From: Spiroplasma clarkii
GTDB taxonomy: Bacteria > Bacillota_I > Bacilli_A > Mycoplasmatales > Mycoplasmataceae
Assembly (NCBI RefSeq): GCF_002795265.1
Contig: NZ_CP024870.1
Span: 1,302,001 to 1,366,000, forward strand
DNA length: 64,000 nucleotides
Reading direction: 5' to 3'
Each line of letters starts with the position of its first letter. Position 1 is the first letter of the stretch. A program made the position numbers and the translations under genes. The notes beneath the pieces are model-generated. The model had not been told where the DNA came from, searched no databases, and saw only the letters and a program-made list of their open reading frames with translations. Positions 1 through 10,675 of the stretch are shown one piece after another.

Positions 1-2108
1 GACATCTTGTCTCCATCTTTGTTTAGTTCACCCTCTTGGTGCTGTCAAATTGTTTGATAAGGGTTAAAGTTATCTGGCACGTCTACTTTTTTGGTTTGAG
101 TACTTGCAGTTGAAGAATGATCTCCAAAACCAGTATAGTTTAAAGTGAAACTCATTTTTCCATTTAGATCTAAATTTGAAGTTGTATTTATTTCAAAGTT
201 AGATTTTTTTCAATATTTATCATCAAAAATATATTGATAAACATTTTCATGTGCTTTTTTCATTCCTGTATCAACAATTTTTTTCAAAGACATAACCATT
301 GTAGTAAACTCTTTGTTACCTTTAATGTTTGTATCTGTAAAAGCACTGTAAAAACCATTTAAGAAGCTTTTTTCTTCAAAACCAGCACCATTATAACCCA
401 GGATTTTAATAAAGTCTTGTTTTTCACCACTAGTTAAGTTTCTAAATGAATTCTTGCTTTGGTATTTGTTTTTTGCTTTTGTGACTTGTTCATTAATTGT
501 TGGGTCACAAGCAAATTCAAAGGCTAATTTTGCAAACTTGATTAAGTTAATAGCACCATTATTGTTATCATCATGCATAATGGTTTTTCAAGTTTCAGGT
601 CTTAAGAAAGTAATTGGCAATTTGTAAGCTTTTTCAAAAACTGATTTAGTTGAAGTTTCTGAATCAAATAAAGTAGTAATTACTTTAGCCTGAGCAGCAC
701 TATCTTTATTTTCAAAGTCTTTGATAATTAAATCTAAAATTTCAATTAAGTTTTTTGCATTTTGAAAATTTTCATTTAAAACCACTTGACCATTGCTAGC
801 ACTTGAAAATTTCCCAAGTATTTCAAACCCGACTTGCTCTGTGTTTACATCAGTAGTTGATGGAATTAAAGCATCTTTTAGTGGTTCAGGAGCTGTGGTT
901 AAGTCATTGGCAAATCTTAAAATTTCACTATCTGCACCATAAAGCGCTTTTGCACTACTATCTGTTTTTAGCAAGTTAATTGCTTTTCAAACATTTGTAA
1001 TCAAAGTCATAATGACTCCTTGCATAAATAGTTCTGTTGAGGTATTACTTATAATTACTGGCATAAAGTAGTTTGCTAATTCTGCTAAAATTAGTGAGCC
1101 ACTTGCGGAATTACTAACTGAGCCAAGTAATGAACCAAATAGAGCAAAAGCACCATTTAGATTATTGTCTTGTGCATTTTGAGCAATTTCACCACCAGCT
1201 TGGTTAAATTCAACCTGTTTACCACCAATTTCTACACTTGGTTTTGCTGTTGTTGAACCTGGGGTATAATTGACATCCAAGTTATTTTTAGCAATTTTTT
1301 CTTTCAGAGAAAAAAGAGTTTTATCACCAGCTGCTACATTTGGATTAGTAGGGCCAGCTTTTCCAATTTGCATTATAGAATTATAAAAACTATAACCTGA
1401 TGAATTTGTTCCTCAATTATCTATTAATGGAGTTCATGGGGGTAGTAAACCTCCTGCTTGAGCTCTATTCCCCCCAGGAGTATCTCCATCTAAGTTATGG
1501 TAAAGCAAGTAATTGGTTAATGGTCCAGTATCTTGAATTCCCCAAGCAAGAGCTTTACGTGAATCTTCTTTTGCTAAATTTAAATTTTTATTTAGTCCTG
1601 CTAAATAACCCATAGCATTATTAACATTTGGTTGGTTAAACTTGTATTCCCCATCAAGACCAACTGTGTCATAGAAGGTTTTTTCACCACTTATCATAGG
1701 TTTGTAAAATTCATCATCATACATCCCCATCACATAACTTGCCATAGTAGTAGCAGCTCTATCTTGGTCTAATGATTCTAAGCTTGGTGCTAAGAATTTT
1801 TTATAGTTTGTAACTTCTTCTACAATACTTATTTGTTGATTATTGTAGTTATATGATTGTGGTAAACGCATTTGGTTACCTTCTGGTGTAATTAAACTTG
1901 ATAATAATTCATTAACGTTAAAATTCAAATTCTCATGTCTTGCAGCAATAATTAATCTTGACATAAATTCTGCCCCAATTGACATTTCATTTTGTAAATT
2001 TGTGGGAGTGGTATCTTTATCGCCTTCAATTTTGCGACAAGCAACCACTGGCATAATTATGGAACTAGCTAAAGAAACTGTCCCTAAAATACTTATAAGC
2101 TTTTTCAT
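1..2108 (-). CDS. large surface lipoprotein, 3' part missing
   Basis: At least 702 codons are visible and the frame is still open at base 1, so the C-terminus lies outside the window. Four in-frame TGA codons (1434, 987, 588, 210) are read as Trp. The N-terminus is a mollicute lipoprotein signal: MKKLISILG, a hydrophobic stretch, then a lipobox ending VVAC at residue 24, so mature protein should be a diacylated lipoprotein anchored on the outer face of the membrane. The start at 2108 is chosen over an upstream in-frame ATG at 2216 because GGAGAC sits 8 nt before it and the signal peptide begins there. A promoter-like TTGAAA/GATAAT pair lies about 2140-2175. The rest is Asn/Gly/Leu-rich with no domain I recognise; such proteins are usually lineage-specific. 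Family and membrane anchoring are well supported, function is unknown. Confidence 0.85.
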
Positions 2109-2399
2109 TTTTTTTGTCTCCTTTTTACATTTGATTAAATTATCAACTTGAGATAATTTAACTTTCAAAAATTCCCTTAGGTACATCAAAAAAAGTCGGT
2201 ATTTTTTTGACGACAATTAAAATTTTCAATTGATAATTATCTTTAAAAAACCAGATGTGATCCAAAAAATGGTCACATTAGTCATAAAAATAATTTTTGT
2301 GTAGTGTTATCTACATGATTACTAATTTGGTTGAAAAGTGTTATTCAGTTGCTTTCATATTTTTTAATAACTAACAATTCCAGGAAATAACCTGTGTTT

Positions 2400-3119
2400 T
2401 TAAGCACGCAATTGAGTAGTGATATGCTCATTAATGTTTAAAGTCACATAAACCCCTCAGTCTTTAAAGAAAGAAATTTGCTCATACATTTTTTCTGTAT
2501 TTAAATTTGCTTCTTGATCTTCAATTTGTTTTAAAAAACGATAGTGATTAATTTTTTGAGTTATTTTGATTCTCTCATAACTAACAAATTCAAAAATAAA
2601 CAATGTAAATAATGTAAAACCAAAATATGAAACCGAAACAATTAAACCTACAGCTACTAGGTATCATAAAATATCTATATAAACTCACTTGTACAATTTT
2701 ACAAAACCAAAAAAATCTTCTAAGATACTAAAGTTTTGGTCATGAAATAAAAAACTGTAAATTACTGAATTCTTTCAGTTCAGTAATTGAACAAATAGCA
2801 AATATGGATAAACCAATGCTACTAGAGCTACTACATATGCTTTTAAATTGTTCTTGCATAATCTCTGTTTACGCAAAATGTTCTTATGGAATTTGTTAAA
2901 AATATTAGGAAAACAATACTTATAGAATCAAAAGTAAAAAATCAGCAAACTTATTACTAAATAATAATAAAAAACTGCTTTTCTTGTTAAAACCTTTCCA
3001 AGTACATTACGTAAACTAAAATATAAATTCATTACATCATAAATTGATAGTGCCGATAGAAAAATAAATAAAATTAAACTAAATAAACCTAAATACAAGG
3101 CTTTTTTTTGCAATTTCAT
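2400..3119 (-). CDS. four-TM integral membrane protein, unknown
   Basis: A 239-aa protein; the frame runs through TGA at 2928 and 2775 (Trp). Start MKLQKKALYLG is preceded by a strong GGAGGAATAACT. Hydrophobic segments lie at about residues 9-30, 48-66, 98-115 and 145-170, followed by a charged cytoplasmic-looking tail of about 60 residues ending QLRA. No enzyme motif is visible. It resembles in layout (small polytopic protein with a long soluble tail, standing alone) the membrane proteins at 47307 and 52788 in this window, but I see no clear sequence identity. Separate transcription is likely because a terminator lies upstream after lepA (3264-3293). Function unknown. Confidence 0.75.
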
Positions 3120-3263
3120 AGTTATTCCTCCATTTACAAATTAATTTTAACTCGTAATTCCATAAAATAATTTTTAGATTTTAAAAATCATTTTATATTT
3201 TGGATTTTTTTGTAAAAAAAGGTCAACATTAAGTGGTAATTTCTTATATTTCTCAATTAATTA

Positions 3264-3293
3264 ACAAAAAAACCAGACTAATGTCTGGTTTTT
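3264..3293 (-). terminator. rho-independent terminator after lepA
   Basis: Inverted repeat AACCAGAC-TAAT-GTCTGGTT followed, on the minus strand, by a T-run; it lies 37 nt past the lepA stop. Confidence 0.85.
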
Positions 3294-3329
3294 AACCATA
3301 GTTTTAGAAAAATTTGTACCAAATAAGTT

Positions 3330-5132
3330 TTAATCATCTAATTTTAGTACAGCAATGAAGGCTTCTTGGGGAACTTCAACTGACCCAATTGCTTTCATTC
3401 GCTTTTTACCTTCTTTTTGTTTCTCTAAAAGTTTTTTCTTACGTGAGATGTCTCCCCCATAACATTTTGCTAGCACATTTTTACGCATTGCCTTAATGGT
3501 TTCACGAGCAATAATTTTGCTCCCAATGGCTGCTTGTACTGGTACTTCAAAATTTTGACGAGGGATAATTTCTTTAAGTTTTTCAACCAAAACTTTTCCT
3601 CTTTGGTAGGCAAAATCTTTATGAACTATTGTTGACAATGCATCAACAATATCACTATTTAAAAGGATGTCCATTTTTACTAATTTGGCAGCTTTGTAAC
3701 CCACAAATTCATAATCAAATGAAGCATAACCTTTTGAAATTGATTTTAACTTATTAAAAAAATCAAAAACAATTTCATTTAAAGGCATTTCATAGATTAA
3801 GTTTCTTCGAGTATCATCTAAATACTCAATATTTATGTAGTTCCCTCTTTTATCTTGACATAAACCCATTAAATCACCCAAATAAGTATCTGGAGTCATA
3901 ATTGAAACTTTAACATAAGGTTCTTCTACACTACTAATTTTTTGTGGTTCAGGTAAAAAGGCTGGATTGTCAATTTGAATTGTATTACCATCTGTTAAGT
4001 TAACTTTATAAATTACTGATGGTGCTGTTGCAATCAATGTTAGATCATATTCTCTTTCCAGACGTTCTTGAATTACATCCATATGTAGTAAACCTAAAAA
4101 ACCACAACGAAAACCAAATCCCAATGATTGAGAACTTTCTGGTTCATAAACCAAACTTGCATCACTTAAACTAATTTTTTCTAAAGCTTCTTTTAAGTCC
4201 TTATACTTAGCATTATCAACTGGATAAATCCCACAATACACCATTGGGTTTAATTTTTTATAACCTGGCAGTGGCTCAGTAGCACCATTTTCTTTTGTGG
4301 TGATTGTATCTCCAACCTGAACATCACGCACAGTTTTAATTGAAGCTGCCAGTCAACCAACTTCTCCAGCTTCTAAGCTAGTTTTTTTAAGCTCAAAAGG
4401 AGTTTTTACTCCGACCTCAGTAACTTCATAAATTGCTTTTGATTGCATCATTTTAATTTGTTGACCTACTTTAACTGTTCCTTGCATTACCCTAATTGAA
4501 ACCATAACTCCTCGATACTTATCATAATAAGAGTCAAAGATTAATGCTTGCAATGGTAAATTATCATCAGCTACCTGAGGTGGTGGTATTTTATTTACAA
4601 TAGCTTCTAAAACATCAATTACATTCAAACCAGTTTTGGCACTAATCATTGGTGCATCACTGCAATCAATCCCAATCACCTTTTCAATTTCTGCTTTAAC
4701 TCGTTCAGGTTCAGCAGCTGGTAAATCTACTTTGTTAATGATTGGGATAATTTCTAAATTGTTGTCTAAGGCCAAGTAAACGTTTGCTAAAGTTTGGGCT
4801 TCAATTCCTTGACTGGCATCAACTACCAGTAAAGCACCTTCACAAGCTGCCAAACTTCTTGAAACTTCATAAGTGAAATCGACATGTCCAGGAGTGTCAA
4901 TCAAATGAAAAATATATTCAGACTTATCTTTGGCAGTATATCTTAATTGTACTGAGTTTAACTTAATAGTAATGCCTCGTTCTCTTTCAATGTCCATTGA
5001 ATCTAACAGTTGCGCTTGCATTTGGTGTTTGCCAACACTTCCAGTTAACTCTAAAATTCTATCTGCTAATGTTGATTTTCCATGATCAATATGAGCAATA
5101 ATACTAAAGTTTCTAATTTTTGCTTTGTCCAT
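3330..5132 (-). CDS. lepA: elongation factor 4 (LepA) GTPase
   Basis: 600 aa, the normal length of LepA/EF4, a translational GTPase that acts on stalled ribosomes. One TGA at 4353 is read as Trp. Residues 13-20 AHIDHGKS form the G1 P-loop; DTPGHVDF (G3) and NKVDLP (G4) follow, then the EF-Tu-like domain II, the EF-G-like domains ([14 protein letters not shown]) and the LepA-specific C-terminal domain ([22 protein letters not shown]). Start ATG has AAAGGAGC upstream. It appears to be a single-gene unit: own terminator downstream, and about 110 bp of AT-rich non-coding sequence upstream. Confidence 0.98.
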
Positions 5133-5242
5133 TATTTGCTCCTTTATACTTACTTATTGCTTGAATTATTTTACTTGAAAGCCTTTCTATTGTATATAAC
5201 TAATCTTAAAAATTTACATAATGTCAAAAAAAATATTAATTA

Positions 5243-5788
5243 TTAATACTTTTTCTTGCTCTTAACTTTTAAAATGTAATCTTGTCATTTTTCCTTTGCA
5301 TAATTATGATTAAAGAAATTGTGTCTAGCTTTAATCATTTGTTTTAGTACATCAACATTTTCTCAAATGGTTTCAACCATTTCACGACTATACTTATATA
5401 AAAAACGATTACGGTTAAATTCTTTCAGATCAAGAATTTTGAAACTATTATCATTAAAGACCTTAATATCTAAGTCATAATCAACATAAGTGATTTCATT
5501 ATTAACAATCTCAAAGGGAGATGCTAAATTACAATAATAGTTAATCTCTTGTTCTTTGAACATACATATGATATTGTATCAAGCCTGTTTGACAAAGAAC
5601 CATAATGCTGGCTCATTAGTTCTTCATTTACGACCTCCAAGTTCAGTAATTAAGACATCTTCATTTACTAACAGGATATATTCATCAGTTTCTTCTAAAA
5701 ACGTTACATTACTTCATGAACGGTAAAGTTTATCTTTGTGTTTATATGCATGAACAATAACCTTATCTCCTGGTTTGATGTCCGACAT
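5243..5788 (-). CDS. DUF402 nucleoside tri-/diphosphate phosphatase (Ntdp-like)
   Basis: 181 aa. Pattern matches the firmicute DUF402 family whose Staphylococcus member hydrolyses nucleoside tri- and diphosphates: an N-terminal HAYKHKDKLYRSW, TELGGRKWRTNEPALWF, the NIICM...YYCNLASPFE block and the acidic DYDLDIKVF signature with a conserved metal-binding Asp cluster. Length agrees with the family (about 175-180 aa). The TGA codons give Trp at the family Trp positions. ATG at 5788 has GGAG 9 nt upstream. The last codons are Lys-rich. Function in vivo is inferred from the family; it may limit non-canonical NTPs. Confidence 0.88.
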
Positions 5789-5923
5789 TAAACCACTCCA
5801 ATCTTCTGTTCAATAGCTACATCTAAAAGTTGTTATTTAAACTAACTACACTATAATTATAATTTAAAAATGGCATTTTAACTAGGCAAATGCTCAAAAA
5901 AATATTGATATTTTAAGAAAATA

Positions 5924-6448
5924 TTATTTTTCTAATTGTGTGTTAGTTGAACTAGTTTTACTTGCAACTGATCCCAATTGACTTGATTGTTTTGCATCAA
6001 TAAAACTATTTAACTTAATAAATGCTTCTTCTTTGATGCGGTTTTTAAAACTTTGCTTGCTGCCAAGCATTCAACCAATGATACCTAGTGCTTGTTTGGC
6101 TCATTTTTTAAAGTCAAAATGATCATTATGTTTAATAATCTTTCCTTTACTTACTTCTAAAGTAGACAAAATGTTCAAAATAACTTTGCGGTGTTTTTGA
6201 CCAAATTTTGAAACCATAACTCATTGAACTTTAACAACTTCTCCATCTTCAACAATTTTAAAGTTAGCACTCAGGTCTGGGTTTTCAGTTAGAAGCATTT
6301 CTCATAAATTTGTAATTTGAGAATAGTTTAATTCTCCAAATACTGTGTCACTAAATGCGACATCTTTTGAATAAAGGTTGTTCATTAATTTTCAATCACC
6401 TTTTGATAATGCAGTAAAAAATTTTACTACTACTTCTTTATTTTTCAT
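5924..6448 (-). CDS. NTF2/SnoaL-like small domain protein
   Basis: 174 aa. Begins MKNKEVVVKFFTALSKGDW, the typical first helices of the NTF2-like (SnoaL) cone fold, followed by SKDVAFSDTVFGEL and beta-rich segments (VVKVQWVMVSKFG, GKIIKHNDHFDF). The last 55 residues are an unrelated basic, low-complexity tail. Perfect GGAGGATAATA ribosome site. NTF2-like proteins in this position are often small enzymes or binding proteins, but no catalytic residues can be assigned; function unknown. Confidence 0.65.
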
Positions 6449-6469
6449 TATTATCCTCCTGTAATCACA

Positions 6470-6499
6470 CAAAAAATCACAGAGCCTTAGTAAGCTCTG
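6470..6499 (-). terminator. terminator overlapping proS stop codon
   Basis: CAGAGC-TTACTAAG-GCTCTG stem followed by TGATTTTTT on the minus strand. The proS TAA lies in the loop, so stop codon and terminator share sequence. Confidence 0.7.
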
Positions 6500-7911
6500 G
6501 CAAAATAAACTTTTAATTTTGATTCTTGTTGACAATTAAAGCATTTAGCTTTCTCTTGAACCACATCATCAGGTATACACCTTGAATTTGTTTGGGTTTT
6601 CTCTTTAACCTCTTGTTCACAAGTAATTCTACCACAAAATGGTACTAAAACCAACCCTTGTTTTTTATCTAAAAGAGCCATATATTCAGCAACTGTGTTG
6701 GCACTAAAGGTTCTTTGTTGACGATTGGTCAAAGCTTGTTGATAAATATTTTGATCATAGGCTTGGATTTGCTCATGAACATATTTTTCTACTTCACTTA
6801 TATTTACTTGGGTTTTACTACGAATATCTCTTCGCGAAACTGTCACTTGCTGTTTTTCTAAATCTCTTGGTCCAATTTCAATACGAATTGGTATTCCCTT
6901 AATTTCTGCATCTGCAATTTTAAAACCAAATGATTTATCGCTTTTATCAATTGCTACTCGGAAGTCATCTGCAAGTTTTGCTTGCAACTGCTGGCTTGCC
7001 TCAAGCACTTCAGTGCTCTCATTAATATTAATAATTTGAACTTGAATTGGTGCAATTTTGGCAGGTAAAACCAAGCCCTGATCATCTGAGTGAGTCATAA
7101 TAATGGCTCCAATTAGACGTGTTGAAACACCTCAACTAGTCGTGTAACCATATTCTTCTTGTTGATTCATATTTTGAAATTTAATATTAAATGCTTTAGA
7201 AAAGTTATCACCAAAATAGTGACTAGTTCCAGCTTGAAGAGATTGCCCATCATACATTAATGATTCAATTGTGTATGTTTCTTTAGCTCCAGCAAATTTT
7301 TCTCTCTCAGTCTTTCGACCACTAATTACTGGAAGCATTAACACTTCACTAGCAAATTTTTTATAAACTTCTAAGATGTTTAGTGTCATAGCTCTAGCTT
7401 CTTGCTCACTTTCATGAATTGTGTGACCTTCTTGTCATAAAAATTCACTACTTCTCAAAAATGGACGAGTTGTTTTTTCTCAACGCATAACACTTGTTCA
7501 TTGATTATAAATTAACGGTAAATCTCGATAAGATTTTACTTCTTTTGCAAAGTGATCTACAATTAAAACCTCACTTGTTGGTCTAATGTATAGTTCTTCA
7601 CCTAAAATTTTGTCACCAACCTTAGTTACAGTTGCTAATTCTGGTGCAAAACCTTCAACATGTTCTTTTTCACGATTAAATAAACTTGCAGGGATTAGTA
7701 ATGGAAAATAAACATTAGAGACATTTAATTTTTTAAATTCAGCATCTAAAATTTTTTGGATATTCTCTCAAATTGCATAACCATAAGGTTTAAATATCAT
7801 TGTTCCTTTAACTGGACCATAATCAATTAAACCTGAGTTCTTTACAACATCAGTATATCACTGTGAGAAATCTGTGTCTCTTGAGGTAATCTTTTCCATT
7901 TTTTTTGCCAT
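6487..7911 (-). CDS. proS: prolyl-tRNA synthetase, archaeal/eukaryote-like type
   Basis: 474 aa class II synthetase charging tRNA-Pro. The N-terminus ([35 protein letters not shown]), motif 2 ([22 protein letters not shown]) and motif 3-type [15 protein letters not shown] identify the short ProRS form without an editing insertion, which is the one mollicutes use. The anticodon-binding domain and the C-terminal zinc-ribbon-like part ([10 protein letters not shown] ... CIPDDVV ... CFNCQQ) are present. TGA codons are read as Trp. ATG follows the upstream gene's TAA by 2 nt (TAACTATG), and its AGGAG ribosome site is inside that gene, so the two are co-translated. Confidence 0.97.
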
Positions 7912-7913
7912 AG

Positions 7914-8501
7914 TTATTTTTCTCCTTTGGTTACATTTTTAATATTGCCTGTTTCTCCAAAATACACATCAATTGCAATATCTTGTGCTTCAACATAGGT
8001 TTGAATTCTTTTTAGGTTAGTCTTGTCTTTAACCATAATAAAACTAATTGCTTCAACAGGAATTGTTTCATAGATGTAAACTAAATTATCTTTTGCATCA
8101 TAGGCTCAATCTTGTTTTGTCAATTTATCTAACTTTTCTGGATTAATTCCAATTACTGAAATCATTTCAACATTAATTTTTGCTTCACTAACTCATTTTC
8201 AAAAATGTGCGCGAACAGAGTTATCCATTTCTAAACCAATTGAATTTTTATTTTCTAAATAAGTTCACACTGTATATTCTTCTGCTTTTGTTAAACGTTG
8301 ATCTTTAACTAGCCTAATGCCATTTTCTAAAATCAACATCACATTATTTATATCAGTGTAAAAGTATAAGTCCTTTATATTTTTTTGCTTTAAAACTTTT
8401 AAAACCTCATTACGACCTGCTTTTGAATTAAAAAGTTTTTGAAATAAACCTTTTTTAGGTTTATTTTCTTTATAATCTGTTTCTTTACTTGGTTTTGCCA
8501 T
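7914..8501 (-). CDS. unknown 195-aa protein, possibly DarT-like ADP-ribosyltransferase fold
   Basis: Basic N-terminal 40 residues (Lys-rich), then a compact domain: DLYFYTDINNVMLILENGI near residue 45-65, SIGLEMDNSVRAHFWKWVSEA about 100-120, a beta-rich end (DNLVYIYETIPVEAISFIMV). The first block recalls the opening helix-strand of DarT/DUF4433 ADP-ribosyltransferases (a TH-x-x-N-x-x-x-ILE-x-G-type motif, here with TD instead of TH). This is pattern recall, not an alignment, and the second His is missing, so I do not assign the function. ATG has GGAGGTATGT. It forms an operon with proS (2-nt gap), downstream of tRNA-Ser. Alternative: a mollicute-specific protein of unrelated fold. Confidence 0.6.
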
Positions 8502-8553
8502 ACATACCTCCATTTGCAACATATTTATTTTATACTTTTTTAGTATGTTTTTG

Positions 8554-8590
8554 TAAAAAAAAAGAAAAAATCAGAACATTGCCTGATTTA
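8554..8590 (-). terminator. terminator of tRNA-Ser
   Basis: AAATCAG-(8 nt)-CTGATTT stem followed by a long T-run on the minus strand, immediately past the tRNA 3' end. Confidence 0.8.
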
Positions 8591-8601
8591 TAATTCTATA
8601 A

Positions 8602-8692
8602 TGGCGGATTGAGAGAGACTCGAACTCTCGCGCCGGTTGCCCGACCTAACACCTTAGCAGGGTGCCCTCTTCACCAACTTGAGTATCAATCC
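8602..8692 (-). tRNA. tRNA-Ser (anticodon GCU)
   Basis: 91 nt with encoded CCA. Acceptor stem GGATTGA pairs with TCAATCC; D-loop AGTTGGTGAAGAGG; anticodon loop CTGCTAAG with anticodon GCT; a long class II variable arm (GTCGGGCAACCGGC); T-arm GAGAGTTCGAGTCTCTC. The long variable arm is a serine identity feature. Confidence 0.97.
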
Positions 8693-8764
8693 ATACCTAA
8701 AAATTATATCAAAGATTTTAGGTAATTTTATTAAAAATAAAAAAAATGCACTATCATCTGTTTA

Positions 8765-8905
8765 TACTTATGTCTTTTCAAATTGCTAGCCTATAATTTG
8801 TTTATTAATTTTATAGACATCTAGTTCAATTTGATTCTGCAGTTAAACATAAACTAGAGATAGAAGATGCATAGTTTTTTAAAATTTTCATCGAGATCTT
8901 AATTT
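8765..8905 (-). pseudogene. orphan leader copy of the coiled-coil gene array
   Basis: This block resembles the leader region of the coiled-coil gene at 9485-9600: both carry ATGTCyTTTCAAATTG and the same order of motifs (TTTATA, TAGTTCAATT, tTCTaCAaTTAA) as seen on the plus strand. No gene body follows it; tRNA-Ser begins 70 bp further on. It looks like the upstream part of a third tandem copy whose coding part has been deleted. Confidence 0.5.
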
Positions 8906-8923
8906 AACCTAATTTCAAACCAA

Positions 8924-8957
8924 TTAAAAAATACCCAATTAATAATTGAGTATTTAA
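8924..8957 (-). terminator. terminator of coiled-coil gene
   Basis: AATACTCAATT-ATT-AATTGGGTATT stem then T-run on the minus strand, just past the stop at 8965. A related hairpin stands at 9672-9708. Confidence 0.75.
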
Positions 8958-8964
8958 ACAGAAG

Positions 8965-9477
8965 TTAGTTCATTAATCTTTTAAGTTCCATAACTTCTTG
9001 TTTTAATTGATTTATTTCAGCCTTCATTATTATTTCTTTTTGTCTAAATTCCTCTTCACGTCTTTTGAACTCTGCCTCACGAGCTTCGAATTCTGCTTCA
9101 CGTCTTTTGAATTCTGCTTCACGCTTTTTGAATTCTGCTTCACGAGCTTCGAATTCAGCTTCACGTTTTTGAAAATATTGAAGTTGTTTAAACATCAATT
9201 CTTCCATTTCTTTTTTGGTTCTTTCTATTGCTTCATCAACAAATGGCTTGCAGCTTGCTGGTATGTCATCAAAATTGAAGACATTTAGCTCCCTTTTGGT
9301 AGCATCAATAGTTTTTTTAAACATTTTTCTTTCCTTTCTGGTCAAAACTTTCTCAAGTCTTTCGTACTCTTTTACTAGTATATCATCTAACCTATCAATT
9401 AATTTTTCAAATTGCATTTTGATATCTGCATCAGCAATAATAAGGAATATCTCTCCTATTTTTAATTTTAAACTCAT
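8965..9477 (-). CDS. coiled-coil protein with REAEF heptad repeats
   Basis: 170 aa. The first 100 residues are a mixed-charge helical domain (MSLKLKIGEIFLIIADADIKMQ ...). Residues about 104-150 contain six heptads of the form (K/A/R)REAEF(E/K), encoded by 21-bp DNA units at 9050-9175; the C-terminus is another heptad coiled coil ending KRLMN. No membrane segment. ATG 9477 is preferred, but a TTG at 9483 has better spacing to AGGA. The length of the heptad block can vary by slippage or recombination. A decayed paralogue lies directly upstream (9715-9915). I do not recognise the family; it may oligomerise. Confidence 0.8.
   Translation of the reverse strand: MSLKLKIGEIFLIIADADIKMQFEKLIDRLDDILVKEYERLEKVLTRKERKMFKKTIDATKRELNVFNFDDIPASCKPFVDEAIERTKKEMEELMFKQLQYFQKREAEFEAREAEFKKREAEFKRREAEFEAREAEFKRREEEFRQKEIIMKAEINQLKQEVMELKRLMN
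9050..9176. repeat. 21-bp tandem repeat inside the coiled-coil gene
   Basis: Six consecutive 21-bp units, each encoding a seven-residue REAEF-type heptad; units differ by a few bases, and two of them share the variant ACGAGCTTCGAA. Confidence 0.85.
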
Positions 9478-9671
9478 AATCAATTATGTCCTTTCAAATT
9501 GTTTGTTTATAGTTTGATTTGTAAATCTTATAAACAAGTAGTTCAATTCTGTTCTACAATTAATCGTCGGCAAACAACAAAATTTGTACAATTTTTTAAA
9601 AAAAATCTTTTATTATATTTAAAAAAATACATAACTTATTTTGCTTTTACTTGGTTTCATTTAAAGTCAAA

Positions 9672-9708
9672 CAAAAAGTACTCAACTAATGATTGAGTAT
9701 TTTTTTGA
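9672..9708. terminator. hairpin between array copies, both directions
   Basis: TACTCAA-(7)-TTGAGTA with A-run on one side and T-run on the other; similar in sequence to the hairpin after the intact copy (8924-8957), as expected if the whole unit was duplicated. Confidence 0.7.
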
Positions 9709-9714
9709 TTAACT

Positions 9715-9915
9715 TATTAAATCTAGGATAACTTCATAATTTCTTGTTCTAATAAGTTTGTTTAAGTTTGAATCAATGATTTTTATTATTGAAAATATTG
9801 AAGTTGTTTAAAGAATAATTTTCATCACTTTTTTAGTTGTTCATAATGCTTAACAAACTAGTATCTAAAATAATTAGTTAATTTTTCAATATGCATATCT
9901 TCATATTACAAATAA
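9715..9915 (-). pseudogene. decayed paralogue of the coiled-coil gene
   Basis: Three blocks match the intact gene in the right order: the C-terminal part (ATAACTTC...TTTCTTGTTCTAATAAG), an identical 22-nt stretch at 9791-9812 (matching 9171-9192) that encodes the LQYFQ region, and the N-terminal part (CTAGTAT...AATTAGTTAATTTTTCAA). The region encoding the REAEF heptads is deleted and no frame is open. It has lost its start region, which would run into the next gene. Confidence 0.7.
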
Positions 9916-9931
9916 TAAAATCTAGTAATTT

Positions 9932-10525
9932 CTATTCTTCCTCATTCTCTCATTCTTCCAACTCTTCTAGTTCCTCTTCTGACAACTCTCCAAAATATTC
10001 ATTTTTTATCATTTCTATTTTTTTATCATATGCATCATCATATACCTTTACCAACTCTGTAGCAAATTCGTCAAAGTCGACTCCTCTTAACTCACAAGTT
10101 GAACGATCCCAACACCTACTATCTCATTCATCATCACCAGGCATAAGGGCTTTTACATAATAAACATCTATACCCTCTTCATAATCAAAAACTGATGTTC
10201 CCTCCTCAGCAAACTTTTCTTGGGCATTTTCATCAGCAAATTCTGCTCAGTTTTTTATGTATTCTTTTTTAATTAATTCAAGAACTTCTCACTGTTCTCA
10301 AATCTCCACAATTGCCTTTTGTTTTATTGCAAACATTTCAGCCTTGATAATTTCTCCTTTTTTATATGCTAGATTAGCACTGTTCACAGGTTTTATAAAC
10401 TTCACTCGAATTGGATCATTTTTCTCCACTTCAGAATTTTTTAATGCTTGTTTAATTCTATAAACTTCTCGGTGAATTGCTCTTTCAAGTTGAGATTCAC
10501 TCATTTGTTCTAAATGTTTTTTCAT
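9932..10525 (-). CDS. acidic helical protein, unknown
   Basis: 197 aa. Starts MKKHLEQMSESQLERAIHREVYRI; an alternative ATG 15 nt upstream has no ribosome site whereas AGGA lies 8 nt before the chosen ATG. The middle contains a basic strand-rich part (IRVKFIKPVNSANLAYKKG), then Trp-containing helices and a very acidic tail (EELSEEELEELEEWENEEE-like). One TGA at 10298 is Trp. No known domain seen. It precedes the coiled-coil array on the same strand and could have been co-transcribed with it before decay. Confidence 0.7.
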
Positions 10526-10619
10526 ATTTTCATTCCTCATTTTATTTTTCTTTACTATTTTATTTTATCAATTAAATCCTGGTTTTTAAATTTGCAAATT
10601 TAATTAATTTCAAAATAAT

Positions 10620-10655
10620 ACAAAAACAAAAACAGGAGTTTTAGATCCTGTTTTA
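10620..10655 (-). terminator. terminator of 847-aa lipoprotein
   Basis: AACAGGA-TCTAAAAC-TCCTGTT stem followed by TTTGTTTTTG on the minus strand. Confidence 0.8.
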
Positions 10656-10675
10656 AGTTAGACTTTTAAATAATC

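Noticed and set aside
9050-9176. CRISPR-like repeat
   Set aside because: Units are contiguous 21-mers without spacers and encode heptads within a gene.
9007-9696. Plus-strand frames opposite the coiled-coil gene
   Set aside because: Phe/Ser-rich shadow translations of the Glu/Arg/Lys heptads and of an AT-rich spacer; no ribosome site.
9891-10463. Plus-strand Ser-rich frames
   Set aside because: Antisense of the acidic protein (9932-10525).
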